NCBI GenBank assembly: GCA_024958655.1
Contig: JANWUR010000032.1
Span: 1 to 36,276 of the forward strand
DNA: 36,276 nucleotides
Source of the DNA: Cyanobium sp. FGCU6
GTDB taxonomy: Bacteria; Cyanobacteriota; Cyanobacteriia; PCC-6307; Cyanobiaceae
Direction of reading: 5' to 3'
A program made the translations under genes and the position numbers. The notes under the pieces are model-generated. The model did not search any database, was not told the origin of the DNA, and saw only the letters and a list, made by a program, of their open reading frames with translations. This document shows positions 6,508 through 15,129 of the stretch, piece after piece (within the stretch, counting starts at the first letter, position 1; each line of letters starts with the position of its first letter).

Positions 6508-8826
6508 TCATCCCTTTCGTTGTCTGCCCCGGTCGTCCCGGGGCTTTTTTTTGGCTGCCGCCGGTCTGGGCACCCTCTCCTCGGCCTCCTGCCGGCGGTG
6601 GGCCCGCAGCAGGGTGTGCTCCAGCGGCTGGGGCAGGGCGGCCCCCAGCGCTTCCCGGAACCGCTCACGCAGCGCCTGGATCGCCGCGACGTCGAGCTTG
6701 GGCTCCAACCAGTGCCGATAGGGAGCTCCGGAGCTGAACCAGCGCTCGAGCAGAGCTTCCCTGAGCGTCAGCGAGAGATTTTCCTGCCAGTGCTCCTCCT
6801 GCACGTTCCAGCTGCGTCGCCTCAGGCCTTCAGCCACAAGACCGCCGTCCTGGTAGAGATCGCGCAGCCAGCTCTGCTCGCGCTCCAGCAGGGTGGCGTC
6901 TCCGCTGTCGTCGCTGGCCTCGCCATTGTTGCCAGGACGTTGACGGCCCCGGCGCCATTGCTGCAGGCTCCCGGCCGGCCCCAGCAGCGGTCGGCTGTAC
7001 AGCAGTCTCACCTCAGCCTTCGGTGTCAGCCAGGGTTCGATCACGTCGAGCCAGGTGTCGATGGTCGCCGCACCCTTCCCGCGGAAAGGCTGGCGGCCCA
7101 CCAGCCACTCGAACCGACCGCCGGCCGGAGGTTCGCCCAGCTGCCGGGCCAGCTGCTCCGGTGCCTCCGGAGGGAGCAGCAGCAGCCGGGGCCGCAGCAG
7201 CTGATCCAGGATCTGGAGCTGGGCCTCCAGCCGTTCCTGCTCCGCTGCGTCGGCCACGGCGATGACCACCTCGCCCTCCAGCGCCTGCTGGAGAGGATCC
7301 AGGGCCCACAGCAGGGAGCGGGCGTCCAGCACCAGCACCCGATCCAGCCGCCCGGGGAGGCCGTCCTGCCAGAAGCGCAGCCGCAGGGCCTCGAGCCGCT
7401 CGCCCTCGGCGGCGGCCTGGCGCCGCAGCCAGCGTTCCAGCTGGGGATCATCGGGGGAGCTGCTCAGCAGGTCGGGCTGGTCGAGGTCGGTTTCGGCGGC
7501 GGCGGCCAGCTGGGCGGCCCGGCGCTGCTGCAGCCGTGGCCGCAGGACTCCTTCCCATCCAAGGGCGCCGGGCTGCCAGAAGACTTCCCCCTGCAGGGCG
7601 GTGGGCAGGTACTGCTGGGCCACCCAGTGCTCGGCATAGGCATGGGGGTAGCGGTAGCCCACGCCATCGCCAAAGGCCTTGCCGTCGCGGTTGGCATCCC
7701 GCAGGTGGGAGGGCACCCGCTGGTCGGCGGCGTTGCGCACGCTGCGGATCGCATCGAAGAAGCCCAGGCTGCTGTTGCTCTTCTCGGTGCCCGCCAGGTA
7801 GAGGGCGGCATGGGCCAGGGGATAAAGCCCCTCCGGCAGACCGATGCGGTCGAAGGCGGCGGCACATGCCTCCACCACCACGATCGCCTGGGGGTCCGCC
7901 AGGCCCACGTCCTCGCCGGCGGCGATCAGCATGCGGCGGAAGATGAAGCGCGGGTTCTCGCCCGCCTCCACCATCCGCGCCAGCCAGAACAGCGCCGCAT
8001 CCGGATCCGAGCCCCGCAGCGATTTGATGAAGGCGCTGATGGTGTCGAAGTGGGCATCGCCCTGCTTGTCGTAGAGCACCGCCCGCTGCTGGATCGACTC
8101 CTCGGCGATCCCCAGATCGATCCTGATCACGCCCTCCGCATCCGGCGGGGTCGTTTCCACCGCCAGTTCCAGGGCGTTGAGCAGGCTGCGGGCATCGCCG
8201 CCCGCCACGTCGATCAGATGGTCGGCCGCGTCGGGGGCGATCACGACGGCCCGCTCGCCGTAGCCCCGTTCCCGGTCGCTCAGGGCCCGCTCCAGCAGCC
8301 GGCGCAGGTCGCCCGGTTGGAGGGGCTGGAGCCGGAACAGGCGCGAGCGGCTCACCAGCGCTTTGTTCACCTCGAAGAAGGGGTTCTCGGTGGTGGCGCC
8401 GATCAGGGTGACGGTGCCGTTCTCCACCCAGGGCAGCAGGGCGTCCTGCTGGGCGGTGTTGAAGCGGTGCACCTCGTCGATGAACAGGATCGTGCGCAGG
8501 CCGTGGTGCTCCAGCCGCTGCTTGGCGGCATCCACCTCGGTGCGCAGGTCCTTCACCCCGGCCAGCACGGCGTTGAGGCTGCTGAAGTGGGCGCGGGTGC
8601 TGCCCGCGATGATGCGCGCCAGGGTGGTCTTGCCGGTGCCGGGCGGGCCATGCAGGATCAGGTTGCCGACGCGGTCGGCGGCGATCGCCCGCCGCAGCAG
8701 GCGCCCGGGGCCGAGGATCGCCTCCTGGCCCACGAAATCGTCGAGGCTGCGGGGCCGGAGCCGATCGGCCAGGGGCGCGATCCGGCTCAGGGTGAGCTCG
8801 CGCCGGTGGCTGAACAGATCGCTCAT
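6508..8826 (-). CDS. rarA: RarA/MgsA AAA+ ATPase fused to a methyltransferase-like C-terminal domain
   Basis: A 772-residue protein. Residues 1 to about 425 are a full replication-associated recombination protein A (RarA/MgsA), a clamp-loader-like AAA+ ATPase acting at stalled forks. It has Walker A GPPGTGKT at 60-67, Walker B LFIDEVH at 114-120, sensor-1 GATTEN at 143-148 and the C-terminal GEDVGLADPQA and RYPHAYAEH motifs. Bacterial RarA usually ends there. About 345 further residues follow; the part near 495-640 (VLVLDARSLLWALDPL, VVIAVADAAEQERL, LVGRQPF, WLTPKAEVRLLYSRP) reads like a Rossmann methyltransferase fold with a degraded SAM-binding glycine motif. From recollection, a similar tail occurs in other cyanobacterial homologues. 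The tail ends in a basic, disordered-looking stretch. A small membrane-protein gene lies 16 bases upstream. Confidence 0.9.
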   Translation of the reverse strand: MSDLFSHRRELTLSRIAPLADRLRPRSLDDFVGQEAILGPGRLLRRAIAADRVGNLILHGPPGTGKTTLARIIAGSTRAHFSSLNAVLAGVKDLRTEVDAAKQRLEHHGLRTILFIDEVHRFNTAQQDALLPWVENGTVTLIGATTENPFFEVNKALVSRSRLFRLQPLQPGDLRRLLERALSDRERGYGERAVVIAPDAADHLIDVAGGDARSLLNALELAVETTPPDAEGVIRIDLGIAEESIQQRAVLYDKQGDAHFDTISAFIKSLRGSDPDAALFWLARMVEAGENPRFIFRRMLIAAGEDVGLADPQAIVVVEACAAAFDRIGLPEGLYPLAHAALYLAGTEKSNSSLGFFDAIRSVRNAADQRVPSHLRDANRDGKAFGDGVGYRYPHAYAEHWVAQQYLPTALQGEVFWQPGALGWEGVLRPRLQQRRAAQLAAAAETDLDQPDLLSSSPDDPQLERWLRRQAAAEGERLEALRLRFWQDGLPGRLDRVLVLDARSLLWALDPLQQALEGEVVIAVADAAEQERLEAQLQILDQLLRPRLLLLPPEAPEQLARQLGEPPAGGRFEWLVGRQPFRGKGAATIDTWLDVIEPWLTPKAEVRLLYSRPLLGPAGSLQQWRRGRQRPGNNGEASDDSGDATLLEREQSWLRDLYQDGGLVAEGLRRRSWNVQEEHWQENLSLTLREALLERWFSSGAPYRHWLEPKLDVAAIQALRERFREALGAALPQPLEHTLLRAHRRQEAEERVPRPAAAKKKPRDDRGRQRKG
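6526..6552 (+). terminator. intrinsic terminator for the DUF1400-type gene, inside the end of rarA
   Basis: GCCCCGG (6526-6532) pairs perfectly with CCGGGGC (6538-6544) around a five-base loop and is followed by eight Ts (6545-6552). This is a textbook rho-independent terminator for transcription arriving from the left. It lies entirely inside the 3' coding end of the convergent rarA gene, where the T run encodes the KKK in its basic C-terminal tail. Confidence 0.88.
8680..8689. repeat. HIP1 palindrome GGCGATCGCC
   Basis: A perfect copy of the cyanobacterial highly iterated palindrome, inside rarA. Confidence 0.85.
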
Positions 8827-8842
8827 GGGGGCCCCGCGCGGA

Positions 8843-9034
8843 TCAGAACTTGCGCAGTTCGCGGCGGATCTTCAGGCGTTCCCCCGACGGGTTGGAGGGG
8901 ATCAGCATCGGCAGGGTGAACAGCAGCAGCCCACCGAGGGCCACCAGCACCAGGGGCATCCGCGACCGCTGCCCGGAGGGGGCCGGCGGGAAGGGGCGCC
9001 GCCGACGGCGCTCGGCGGGCTCAGGGGCTGCCAT
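8843..9034 (-). CDS. small one-helix membrane protein
   Basis: A 63-residue protein with a basic, proline-rich N-terminus (EPAERRRRRPFPPAP), one hydrophobic helix (MPLVLVALGGLLLFTLPML, about 26-44) and a charged C-terminus ending RRELRKF. By the positive-inside rule the arginine-rich N-terminus would be cytoplasmic, although both ends are basic. The ATG is at 9032-9034. It lies 16 bases upstream of rarA on the same strand and probably shares its transcript. I do not recognise a named family. The 115 bases to the divergent antiporter gene must hold both promoters, but I see no clear elements there. Confidence 0.7.
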   Translation of the reverse strand: MAAPEPAERRRRRPFPPAPSGQRSRMPLVLVALGGLLLFTLPMLIPSNPSGERLKIRRELRKF

Positions 9035-9149
9035 CGGGCCAGCCTAGGCCGCCCGATCCCGGGTTCCGGCCGCAGCGGCGACGCGCACCATCGTCACCGG
9101 GCGGATCCATTACGGTCCGGCTCGGCCCCTTCGACCGGGACAACGCCCC

Positions 9150-10505
9150 ATGCTTCCCCCCCTGCTGCTCGATGTCGGCGGTCACCAGTTGGAGGCGGCG
9201 GAGACGATCCTGCAGGTGGGCCGTTTCCTGGTGATCGTGCTCGCCGCCCGGGCGATGGCCGAAGTGATGGTGCGCCTCCAGCTGCCCACGATCCTCGGCG
9301 AACTGGTGGCGGGGGTGCTGATCGGCGTGTCGGGCCTGCACCTCATCCTCCCTCCCGACGCCCACGCCGAGCTGAACGGGCTCCTGGTGCACGGGGTCGC
9401 CTCCCTGACCTCGATCACCCCCGAGCAGGTGCGCGATCTCTACGACCACAGCTTCCCGAACCTCCAGGCCATCGCCCAGCTCGGCCTCTACAGCCTGCTG
9501 TTCCTCACCGGGCTGGAGTGCGATCTCGACGAACTGCTGGCGGTGGGTGTTCAGGCCACCACCGTGGCCCTCTCCGGCGTGGTGCTGCCGTTCGCCCTCG
9601 GCACCTTCGGCCTGCATCAGCTGTTCCACCTGCCGCTGATGGCCGCGATCTTCGCCGGGGCATCGATGACGGCCACCAGCATCGGCATCACCGCCAGCGT
9701 GCTCGGGGAACTGAAGTTCCTCAAGTGCCGTGAGGGGCAGATGATGATCGGCGCCGCCGTGCTCGACGACATCCTCGGCATCGTGATCCTGGCGGTGGTG
9801 GTGGCGCTGGGGGCGGGAGGCAGCTTCAGCTTCGGACCCGTGGTGAAGCTGCTGCTGGCTGCCGCGGTGTTCGTGGCGGTGTCGCTGCTGCTGGGCCGGA
9901 CCGCGGCCCCGGCCTTCGACTGGCTGCTCGATCAGCTCAAGGCTCCGGGCGAGGTGGTGGCCGCGGCCTTCGTGGTGCTCACCCTCGCCTGCCTCGCGGC
10001 CCAGGCGATCGGGCTGGAGGCCGCCCTCGGGGCCTTCGCCGGCGGGCTGGTGCTCAGCGCCTCCCGCCATCGCCAGGCGATCGAGGAGGCGATGACCCCG
10101 ATCGTGGCTCTGTTCGCGACCATGTTCTTCGTGCTGATCGGCACCGGCATGGATCTGGCGGTGCTCAACCCCCTGGATCCTGCCAACCATGAGGGGCTGA
10201 TCATGGCCGCGTTTCTGCTGGCGGCGGCGATCGTGAGCAAGCTGGCGGCGGGCTGGAGCTACCGCAGCGCCGCACCCACCAACCGGCTGGCGGTGGGGCT
10301 GGGCATGCTGCCCCGCGGCGAGGTGGGCCTGATCTTCCTGGGACTGGGCTCCCAGACGGGCCTGCTCACCCCTCCCCTGGAGGCCGCGATCCTGGTGATG
10401 GTGATCGGCACCACCTTCCTGGCGCCGGTGCTGCTGCGGCTGGTGCTTTCCGGCCAGGCCGTTGTGGACGGGCAGCCCGCCCTGGTGTCCCCGGGGCCTC
10501 CCTGA
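9150..10505 (+). CDS. CPA2-family Na+/H+ antiporter, NhaS3-like
   Basis: A 451-residue polytopic membrane protein of the CPA2 (NapA/Kef-like) cation:proton antiporter family. The N-terminal helices include LPTILGELVAGVLIG, the usual first half of the fold. The core has the unwound-helix segment GASMTATSIGITASVLGEL and the paired aspartates of AAVLDDILGIVIL that bind Na+ and protons in NapA. The C-terminal half contains LPRGEVGLIFLGLG, conserved in the family. No cytoplasmic TrkA-N domain follows, so it is not a full Kef-type protein. Length and motifs resemble Synechocystis NhaS3, described as a thylakoid Na+/H+ antiporter; the subcellular site here is inferred. The RND adaptor gene follows 43 bases later on the same strand. 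Confidence 0.88.
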   Translation: MLPPLLLDVGGHQLEAAETILQVGRFLVIVLAARAMAEVMVRLQLPTILGELVAGVLIGVSGLHLILPPDAHAELNGLLVHGVASLTSITPEQVRDLYDHSFPNLQAIAQLGLYSLLFLTGLECDLDELLAVGVQATTVALSGVVLPFALGTFGLHQLFHLPLMAAIFAGASMTATSIGITASVLGELKFLKCREGQMMIGAAVLDDILGIVILAVVVALGAGGSFSFGPVVKLLLAAAVFVAVSLLLGRTAAPAFDWLLDQLKAPGEVVAAAFVVLTLACLAAQAIGLEAALGAFAGGLVLSASRHRQAIEEAMTPIVALFATMFFVLIGTGMDLAVLNPLDPANHEGLIMAAFLLAAAIVSKLAAGWSYRSAAPTNRLAVGLGMLPRGEVGLIFLGLGSQTGLLTPPLEAAILVMVIGTTFLAPVLLRLVLSGQAVVDGQPALVSPGPP

Positions 10506-10548
10506 TCGGATCGTTCGCCGTTAAGGTCGGAGCACGTGAAGTCACAGC

Positions 10549-11700
10549 GTGCCAGGGCATCCCGTTCCGTCCGACCGACCGGCCCGACGGCACGTCCTCC
10601 TCCCGGCGGTCCGCCCACGGGCCTGTGGTCTCGCTGCCTTCGCCGCCACGGCCCTCCTGCTCGGCTCCTGCCATTCCGGCGAGCAGGCCCAGCCTCCGCG
10701 CATCCTGCCGGTGCAGAGCGAGCCGGCAGCCCCTGCCCTGTTCACCGACAACGTGGACACGGTGAGCACCCTGGAATCGGTGGAGGACGTGCAGCTCGCG
10801 GCCCAGGCCACCGGCCGGATCGAACGGCTGCTGGTGCGGCAGGGCGATCCGGTGGCAGCGGGCCAGCTGCTGCTGGTGCTCGACCAGACCCAGGCCCGAG
10901 CCGAGGTGGCGCGCCTGGAGGCACAGGTGCAGACCAACCTGCTGAACTACCGGCGCTACGACTACCTGGTGCGCCAGGGCGCCGCCAGTGCCTTCCAGCG
11001 CGATGAATTCCGCCAGCAGTTCATCTCCGCCCGCCAGGATCTGATCGCGCGGCGGGCCGATCTGGCCTTCCGCGATCTGCGGGCCCCGATCAGCGGCATC
11101 GTGGGCGACGTGCAGGTGAAGCAGGGCGACGTGATCCAGGCGGGTGCCCCGTTTACACGGATCATCCGCAACGACCGGCTGGTGGCGCGGGTGGACGTGC
11201 CGGCCGTGTACTCCGCCCGCCTGCGGGTCGGCCAGCCGGTGATCCTGATGGACCCCGCCACCGGCAGGGCGATGGCCGAGGCCCCGGTGCGGTCGATCGA
11301 TCCCGGGGTGGTGCCCGGCACCCAGGCCCTGCTGGCCAAGGCCGAATTCGACAATCCCAACGGGGTGCTGCGCAATGGCCTGCGCACCCGCACCCGTCTG
11401 GTGCTCGATGCCCGCCGCCAGCTGTCGGTGCCCTTCGCCGCCGTCACCCAGATCTCCGGGCAGAGCTTCGTGTTCGAGGTGGGCAGCCTCGCGGATCTGG
11501 AGGCGCGGCCGGGGCGTGCCGATCTGGCTGCTCTGCGGAAGCTGCCGGCCGGCACCAGCTTCGCCCTGCAGACCCCGGTTCTCCTGGGCCCAATGCAGAA
11601 CAATCGTTATCCGGTGCGGCGTGGTCTTGAGCCCGGTCAGCGAGTGATCACCTCCAACCTTATCAATCTCCGGCACGGCCTGCCGGTGATGCCCAACTAG
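10549..11700 (+). CDS. RND efflux periplasmic adaptor lipoprotein, cassette 1
   Basis: A 383-residue membrane fusion protein (HlyD/AcrA type) that would link an RND pump to an outer membrane channel. The N-terminus ends in the lipobox LLLGSC with the acylated cysteine at residue 41, so it is predicted to be a lipoprotein as AcrA is. The mature chain has the first half of the lipoyl domain (IERLLVRQGDPVAAGQLLLVL), a short helical hairpin, the second lipoyl half (DLRAPISGIVGDVQVKQGD), then beta-barrel and membrane-proximal domains. The start is GTG at 10549, since no ATG in frame precedes the signal sequence. The pump gene starts 15 bases after its stop. The N-terminus before the hydrophobic core is unusually long and basic, so a later start is possible. 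Confidence 0.9.
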   Translation: MPGHPVPSDRPARRHVLLPAVRPRACGLAAFAATALLLGSCHSGEQAQPPRILPVQSEPAAPALFTDNVDTVSTLESVEDVQLAAQATGRIERLLVRQGDPVAAGQLLLVLDQTQARAEVARLEAQVQTNLLNYRRYDYLVRQGAASAFQRDEFRQQFISARQDLIARRADLAFRDLRAPISGIVGDVQVKQGDVIQAGAPFTRIIRNDRLVARVDVPAVYSARLRVGQPVILMDPATGRAMAEAPVRSIDPGVVPGTQALLAKAEFDNPNGVLRNGLRTRTRLVLDARRQLSVPFAAVTQISGQSFVFEVGSLADLEARPGRADLAALRKLPAGTSFALQTPVLLGPMQNNRYPVRRGLEPGQRVITSNLINLRHGLPVMPN

Positions 11701-11715
11701 TCGCGCCGCCAGGAT

Positions 11716-14700
11716 ATGTCGCTTTCCAACACGTTCATCGTCCGCCCCGTGCTCACCACGGTGTGCAGCCTGCTGATCGTGATCGCCGGTCTGATCGCCC
11801 TGCCGATCCTGCCGATCGAAAACCTGCCCGACATCGCCCCCCCCACGGTGCAGGTGACCTCCCGCTATGTGGGTGCCGACGCGGTGAGCGTGGAGCAGGG
11901 GGTGACAAGCGTGCTGGAGCAGCAGATCAATGGGGTGGAGAACATGGACTTCATCACCTCCAGCAGCGCCGCCGATGGCAGCAGCTCGATCCGGGTGACC
12001 TTCGCCAGCGGCAGCGATGGCGACATCAACCAGGTGAATGTGCAGAACAGGGTGGCCCTGGCCCAGCCGAGCCTGCCGGAGGAGGTGCGCCAATCGGGGA
12101 TCACGGTGAACCAGGCCTCCAACTCCATCCTGCTCGTTTACAACTTCACCAGCGAGGATCCCAAAAATCTCTACAGCCTGGAAACCCTCAGTGGGCTGCT
12201 GGATCAAAACCTCACCGACGCCATCCGCCGCGTGCAAGGGGTGGGGGATCTGCAGTATTTCGGCAACCGCCAGCTGGCCTTCCGGCTCTGGCTCGATCCA
12301 GTCCGCCTGGCCGCCAACAAGCTCACTGCCAGCGATGTGGTGCAGGCCCTGCGCAGCCAGAATCGCCTCGTGCCCGTGGGCCAGATCGGTGGCGCCCCGG
12401 CGCCACCCGGCCAGCAATACACCTTCACGGTGAAGCTGCAGGGCCGGCTGCGCAGCACGGAAGACTTCGCCAAGCTCATCCTGCGCAACACGGCCGATGG
12501 AGGTGTGGTGCGGCTGAGAGATGTGGGCCGGGTGAGCCTGGGGGGGGAAACCTTCGCCGTGGAAGCCACCGACCTGCGGGGCGTGCCCTCGGTGGGCATG
12601 GCGATCTACCAGCTCACGGGCAGTAACGCGCTGGAGGTGTCCAAAGGAGTGGAGGAGGTGATCCAGGAGTTCACCCAAACCATGCCGGTGGGCATGACGA
12701 TGCAAAAGATCTACGACAACACCGATTTCGTGCGGGCCTCGATCGAGGGTGTCACCGACGCCCTGCGCGACGCCGTGATCCTGGTGGTGCTCGTGCTGTT
12801 TCTCTTTCTTCAAGATTGGAAGGCCACCCTGGTGCCAGCCATTGCCATCCCCGTGGCCTTGGTGGGCTCCTTCATGGGAGTGCTGGTGTTCGGCTTCACC
12901 CTCAATCAGCTCACCCTGTTTGGCCTGGTGCTGGCCACGGGGCTGGTGGTGGATGACGCCATCACGATCATCGAGAACACGGCCACCAACAAAGCCGCGG
13001 GCATGGGCGCCCTGCCGGCGGCCAAATCCACGATGGATGGGCTGTTCGGGGCGGTGATCGCCACGTCGCTTGTGCTCTTGGCAGTTTTTGTGCCGGTGCT
13101 CTTCTTCCCGGGCGCCACGGGCACGATCTACCGCCAGTTCGCCGCCACGATCCTCTTTGCCATCGCCATCTCCACCTTCAACGCCCTCACCTTCTCCCCC
13201 ATGCTCTCGGCCCTGCTGCTGGGCTGGGAGAGCGATCCACCCAGCCGCCGTGTCTACGCCATCGCCGGCGGCGCCGTGGGCTTCGTCTATGGCCTTCTGG
13301 CCCACGGCGGCAGCGGCACCCTGGCTGCCCTCGGGGCCCTGGTGGCGGGGCTGCTGTTGGGCTTCGTGCTGCGCCTCATCACGGGCCTGCCCCTGCGGCT
13401 GCCTCTGGCCATCGCCGGCGGTGTGTCCGGTCTGCTGATGGCCGGGGTAGCCAACCCCTTGCTGGTGGTGGCCTTCGCCCTGGGGGGCGGCCTGTTCGGC
13501 TGGCTGACGCCGGTGATCTTCCGCTGGTTCAACCGCGGCTATGACAGCACCGAGCGCGGCTACAAGAAGGGCTTGGCCTGGGTGCTGTCCCATCGCACCC
13601 TGATCATGGGCGCCCTGCTGGCCGGCATCGCCCTCACCGCCGTGGCCTTCAACACCATCGCCGGCGGCTTCGTGCCGGTGGAAGACCAGGGTTATGCCAT
13701 CGGCATCGTGCAGGCCCCGGATGGGGCCTCCCTGGAGACGACACGGCGTGTCAACCAGGAGGCAGCGGCCATTCTGCGGGAGGAGAAGGACATCGAAAGT
13801 GCCGCTATCTTCAGTGGCGCGAGCCTGGCCGGTAACGCACCCAACCGGGGCCTGTTTTTCTTTGGCACCCGCAATTGGAGCGAGCGGAGCAACCCGGATC
13901 AGTCAATGGAGGCCATCGTGCAGCGGCTGAATCGCCGGCTTGCCTCCATTGATGGAGCGCGCATCATCGTGATCGAGCCTCCGGCCATTCCCGGCTACGG
14001 CACCGGCGGCGGCTTTGAAATGCAACTCCTCAATCGCAGCGGCGGCACCCTCAGTGACAACCAATTCTTCGAATCCGCCCAGCGATTGATCGCCAAGGCC
14101 AACGCCACTGGGCTGTTTGATCGTGTCTTTACCCAGTTTTCCCCGGAAGCGCCCCAGCTGGAGATCCTTGTCGACCGCGACCGCATGGCCTCGCTGGGAG
14201 TGGAGTTTCAGAGCGCGATGCAGGCCTTCAGCCTGAACATCGGCTCCTTCTACGTCAACGACACCTTCGAGGGTGGACGGGTTCGCCGGGTGTTCGTACA
14301 GGCGGATGACCGTTTCCGCGCCACGCCCGATCAGCTGCGTGGGCTCTACACCAAAAACGGAGCCGGGGAGCCGGTGCCACTGTCGGAATTCATCAAGATC
14401 CAGCCGGTCACGGGCCCTTCGGTGATCCCCCGCTTCAATCTCTTTCGCGCCATCCAGGTGGAGGGGATCCCCGCCGTTGGGCGCAGTTCCGGCCAGGCGA
14501 TCAACGACATCCGCCAGCAGTTCGAAGAGCTCGCGATCAACGGCATCAGCATCGATTGGACCGGGATCTCCCGGGAGGAAATCCGGGCCGGCGCCCTGGC
14601 CATTGTGGTGTTTTCCCTGGGCATCCTCACCGCCTATCTGGTGCTGGCCGGGCAATACGAGAGCTACACCGATCCGTTGATCATCCTGATGACGGTGCCC

Positions 14701-15129
14701 ACGGCCATGCTCGGGGCCTTGCTGTTCCTGGGAGCAAGGGGCGAAGTGCTGAACATTTACGCCCAGGTGGGCCTGGTGATGCTGATCGGCCTGGCGGCCA
14801 AAAACGGCATCCTGATCGTGGATACGGCCAATCAGCGCATGGAGGAAGGCGCCACGGCCCTGGAGGCGGCCTCCGATGCGGCCCGCTCCCGCTTCCGGCC
14901 GATTTTGATGACCGCCATCTCCTCGTTGTTTGGCTTCCTGCCGCTGGTGTTGGCGAGCGGCGCCGGCGCCCGGGGCCAGGCGTCGTTGGGCACGGTGGTG
15001 TTCGGTGGGCTGGCGGTGGCCACCGTGCTGTCGCTGTTTGTGGTGCCGGTGTTCTATGTGGTGATGAAGCAGCTCACGGGCAGCCTCTCCCCTGAGCTGG
15101 CGGCCAGTGAAGAGGCTCCAGCGCCATGA
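11716..15129 (+). CDS. RND multidrug efflux pump (AcrB/HAE1 family), cassette 1
   Basis: A 1137-residue RND inner-membrane pump that uses the proton gradient to expel hydrophobic compounds. It opens MSLSNTFIVRPVL and follows the AcrB pattern throughout. The proton-relay residues are present: the aspartate pair in LATGLVVDDAI (413-414), the lysine in GLAAKNGILIVD and the arginine in RFRPILMTAISSL. AcrB is about 1049 residues. The excess is explained mainly by an insertion at about 505-600, between the sixth and seventh usual helices, holding about four extra hydrophobic segments. Synonymous codon choice is visibly less GC-biased than in the second pump. The AGGA at 11711-11714 is close to the ATG. 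The next gene overlaps by ATGA. No TolC-type channel gene is in the window. Confidence 0.93.
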   Translation: MSLSNTFIVRPVLTTVCSLLIVIAGLIALPILPIENLPDIAPPTVQVTSRYVGADAVSVEQGVTSVLEQQINGVENMDFITSSSAADGSSSIRVTFASGSDGDINQVNVQNRVALAQPSLPEEVRQSGITVNQASNSILLVYNFTSEDPKNLYSLETLSGLLDQNLTDAIRRVQGVGDLQYFGNRQLAFRLWLDPVRLAANKLTASDVVQALRSQNRLVPVGQIGGAPAPPGQQYTFTVKLQGRLRSTEDFAKLILRNTADGGVVRLRDVGRVSLGGETFAVEATDLRGVPSVGMAIYQLTGSNALEVSKGVEEVIQEFTQTMPVGMTMQKIYDNTDFVRASIEGVTDALRDAVILVVLVLFLFLQDWKATLVPAIAIPVALVGSFMGVLVFGFTLNQLTLFGLVLATGLVVDDAITIIENTATNKAAGMGALPAAKSTMDGLFGAVIATSLVLLAVFVPVLFFPGATGTIYRQFAATILFAIAISTFNALTFSPMLSALLLGWESDPPSRRVYAIAGGAVGFVYGLLAHGGSGTLAALGALVAGLLLGFVLRLITGLPLRLPLAIAGGVSGLLMAGVANPLLVVAFALGGGLFGWLTPVIFRWFNRGYDSTERGYKKGLAWVLSHRTLIMGALLAGIALTAVAFNTIAGGFVPVEDQGYAIGIVQAPDGASLETTRRVNQEAAAILREEKDIESAAIFSGASLAGNAPNRGLFFFGTRNWSERSNPDQSMEAIVQRLNRRLASIDGARIIVIEPPAIPGYGTGGGFEMQLLNRSGGTLSDNQFFESAQRLIAKANATGLFDRVFTQFSPEAPQLEILVDRDRMASLGVEFQSAMQAFSLNIGSFYVNDTFEGGRVRRVFVQADDRFRATPDQLRGLYTKNGAGEPVPLSEFIKIQPVTGPSVIPRFNLFRAIQVEGIPAVGRSSGQAINDIRQQFEELAINGISIDWTGISREEIRAGALAIVVFSLGILTAYLVLAGQYESYTDPLIILMTVPTAMLGALLFLGARGEVLNIYAQVGLVMLIGLAAKNGILIVDTANQRMEEGATALEAASDAARSRFRPILMTAISSLFGFLPLVLASGAGARGQASLGTVVFGGLAVATVLSLFVVPVFYVVMKQLTGSLSPELAASEEAPAP

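Noticed and set aside
6520..8919. Plus-strand open frame of about 800 codons opposite rarA
   Set aside because: It is the antisense shadow of a recognised AAA+ ATPase, with no motif of its own.
10366..13593. Very long minus-strand open frame of over a thousand codons opposite the first adaptor and pump
   Set aside because: It is antisense to two clear RND genes, is rich in His, Gln and Gly from reversed GC-rich codons, and shows no domain. High GC keeps such frames open.
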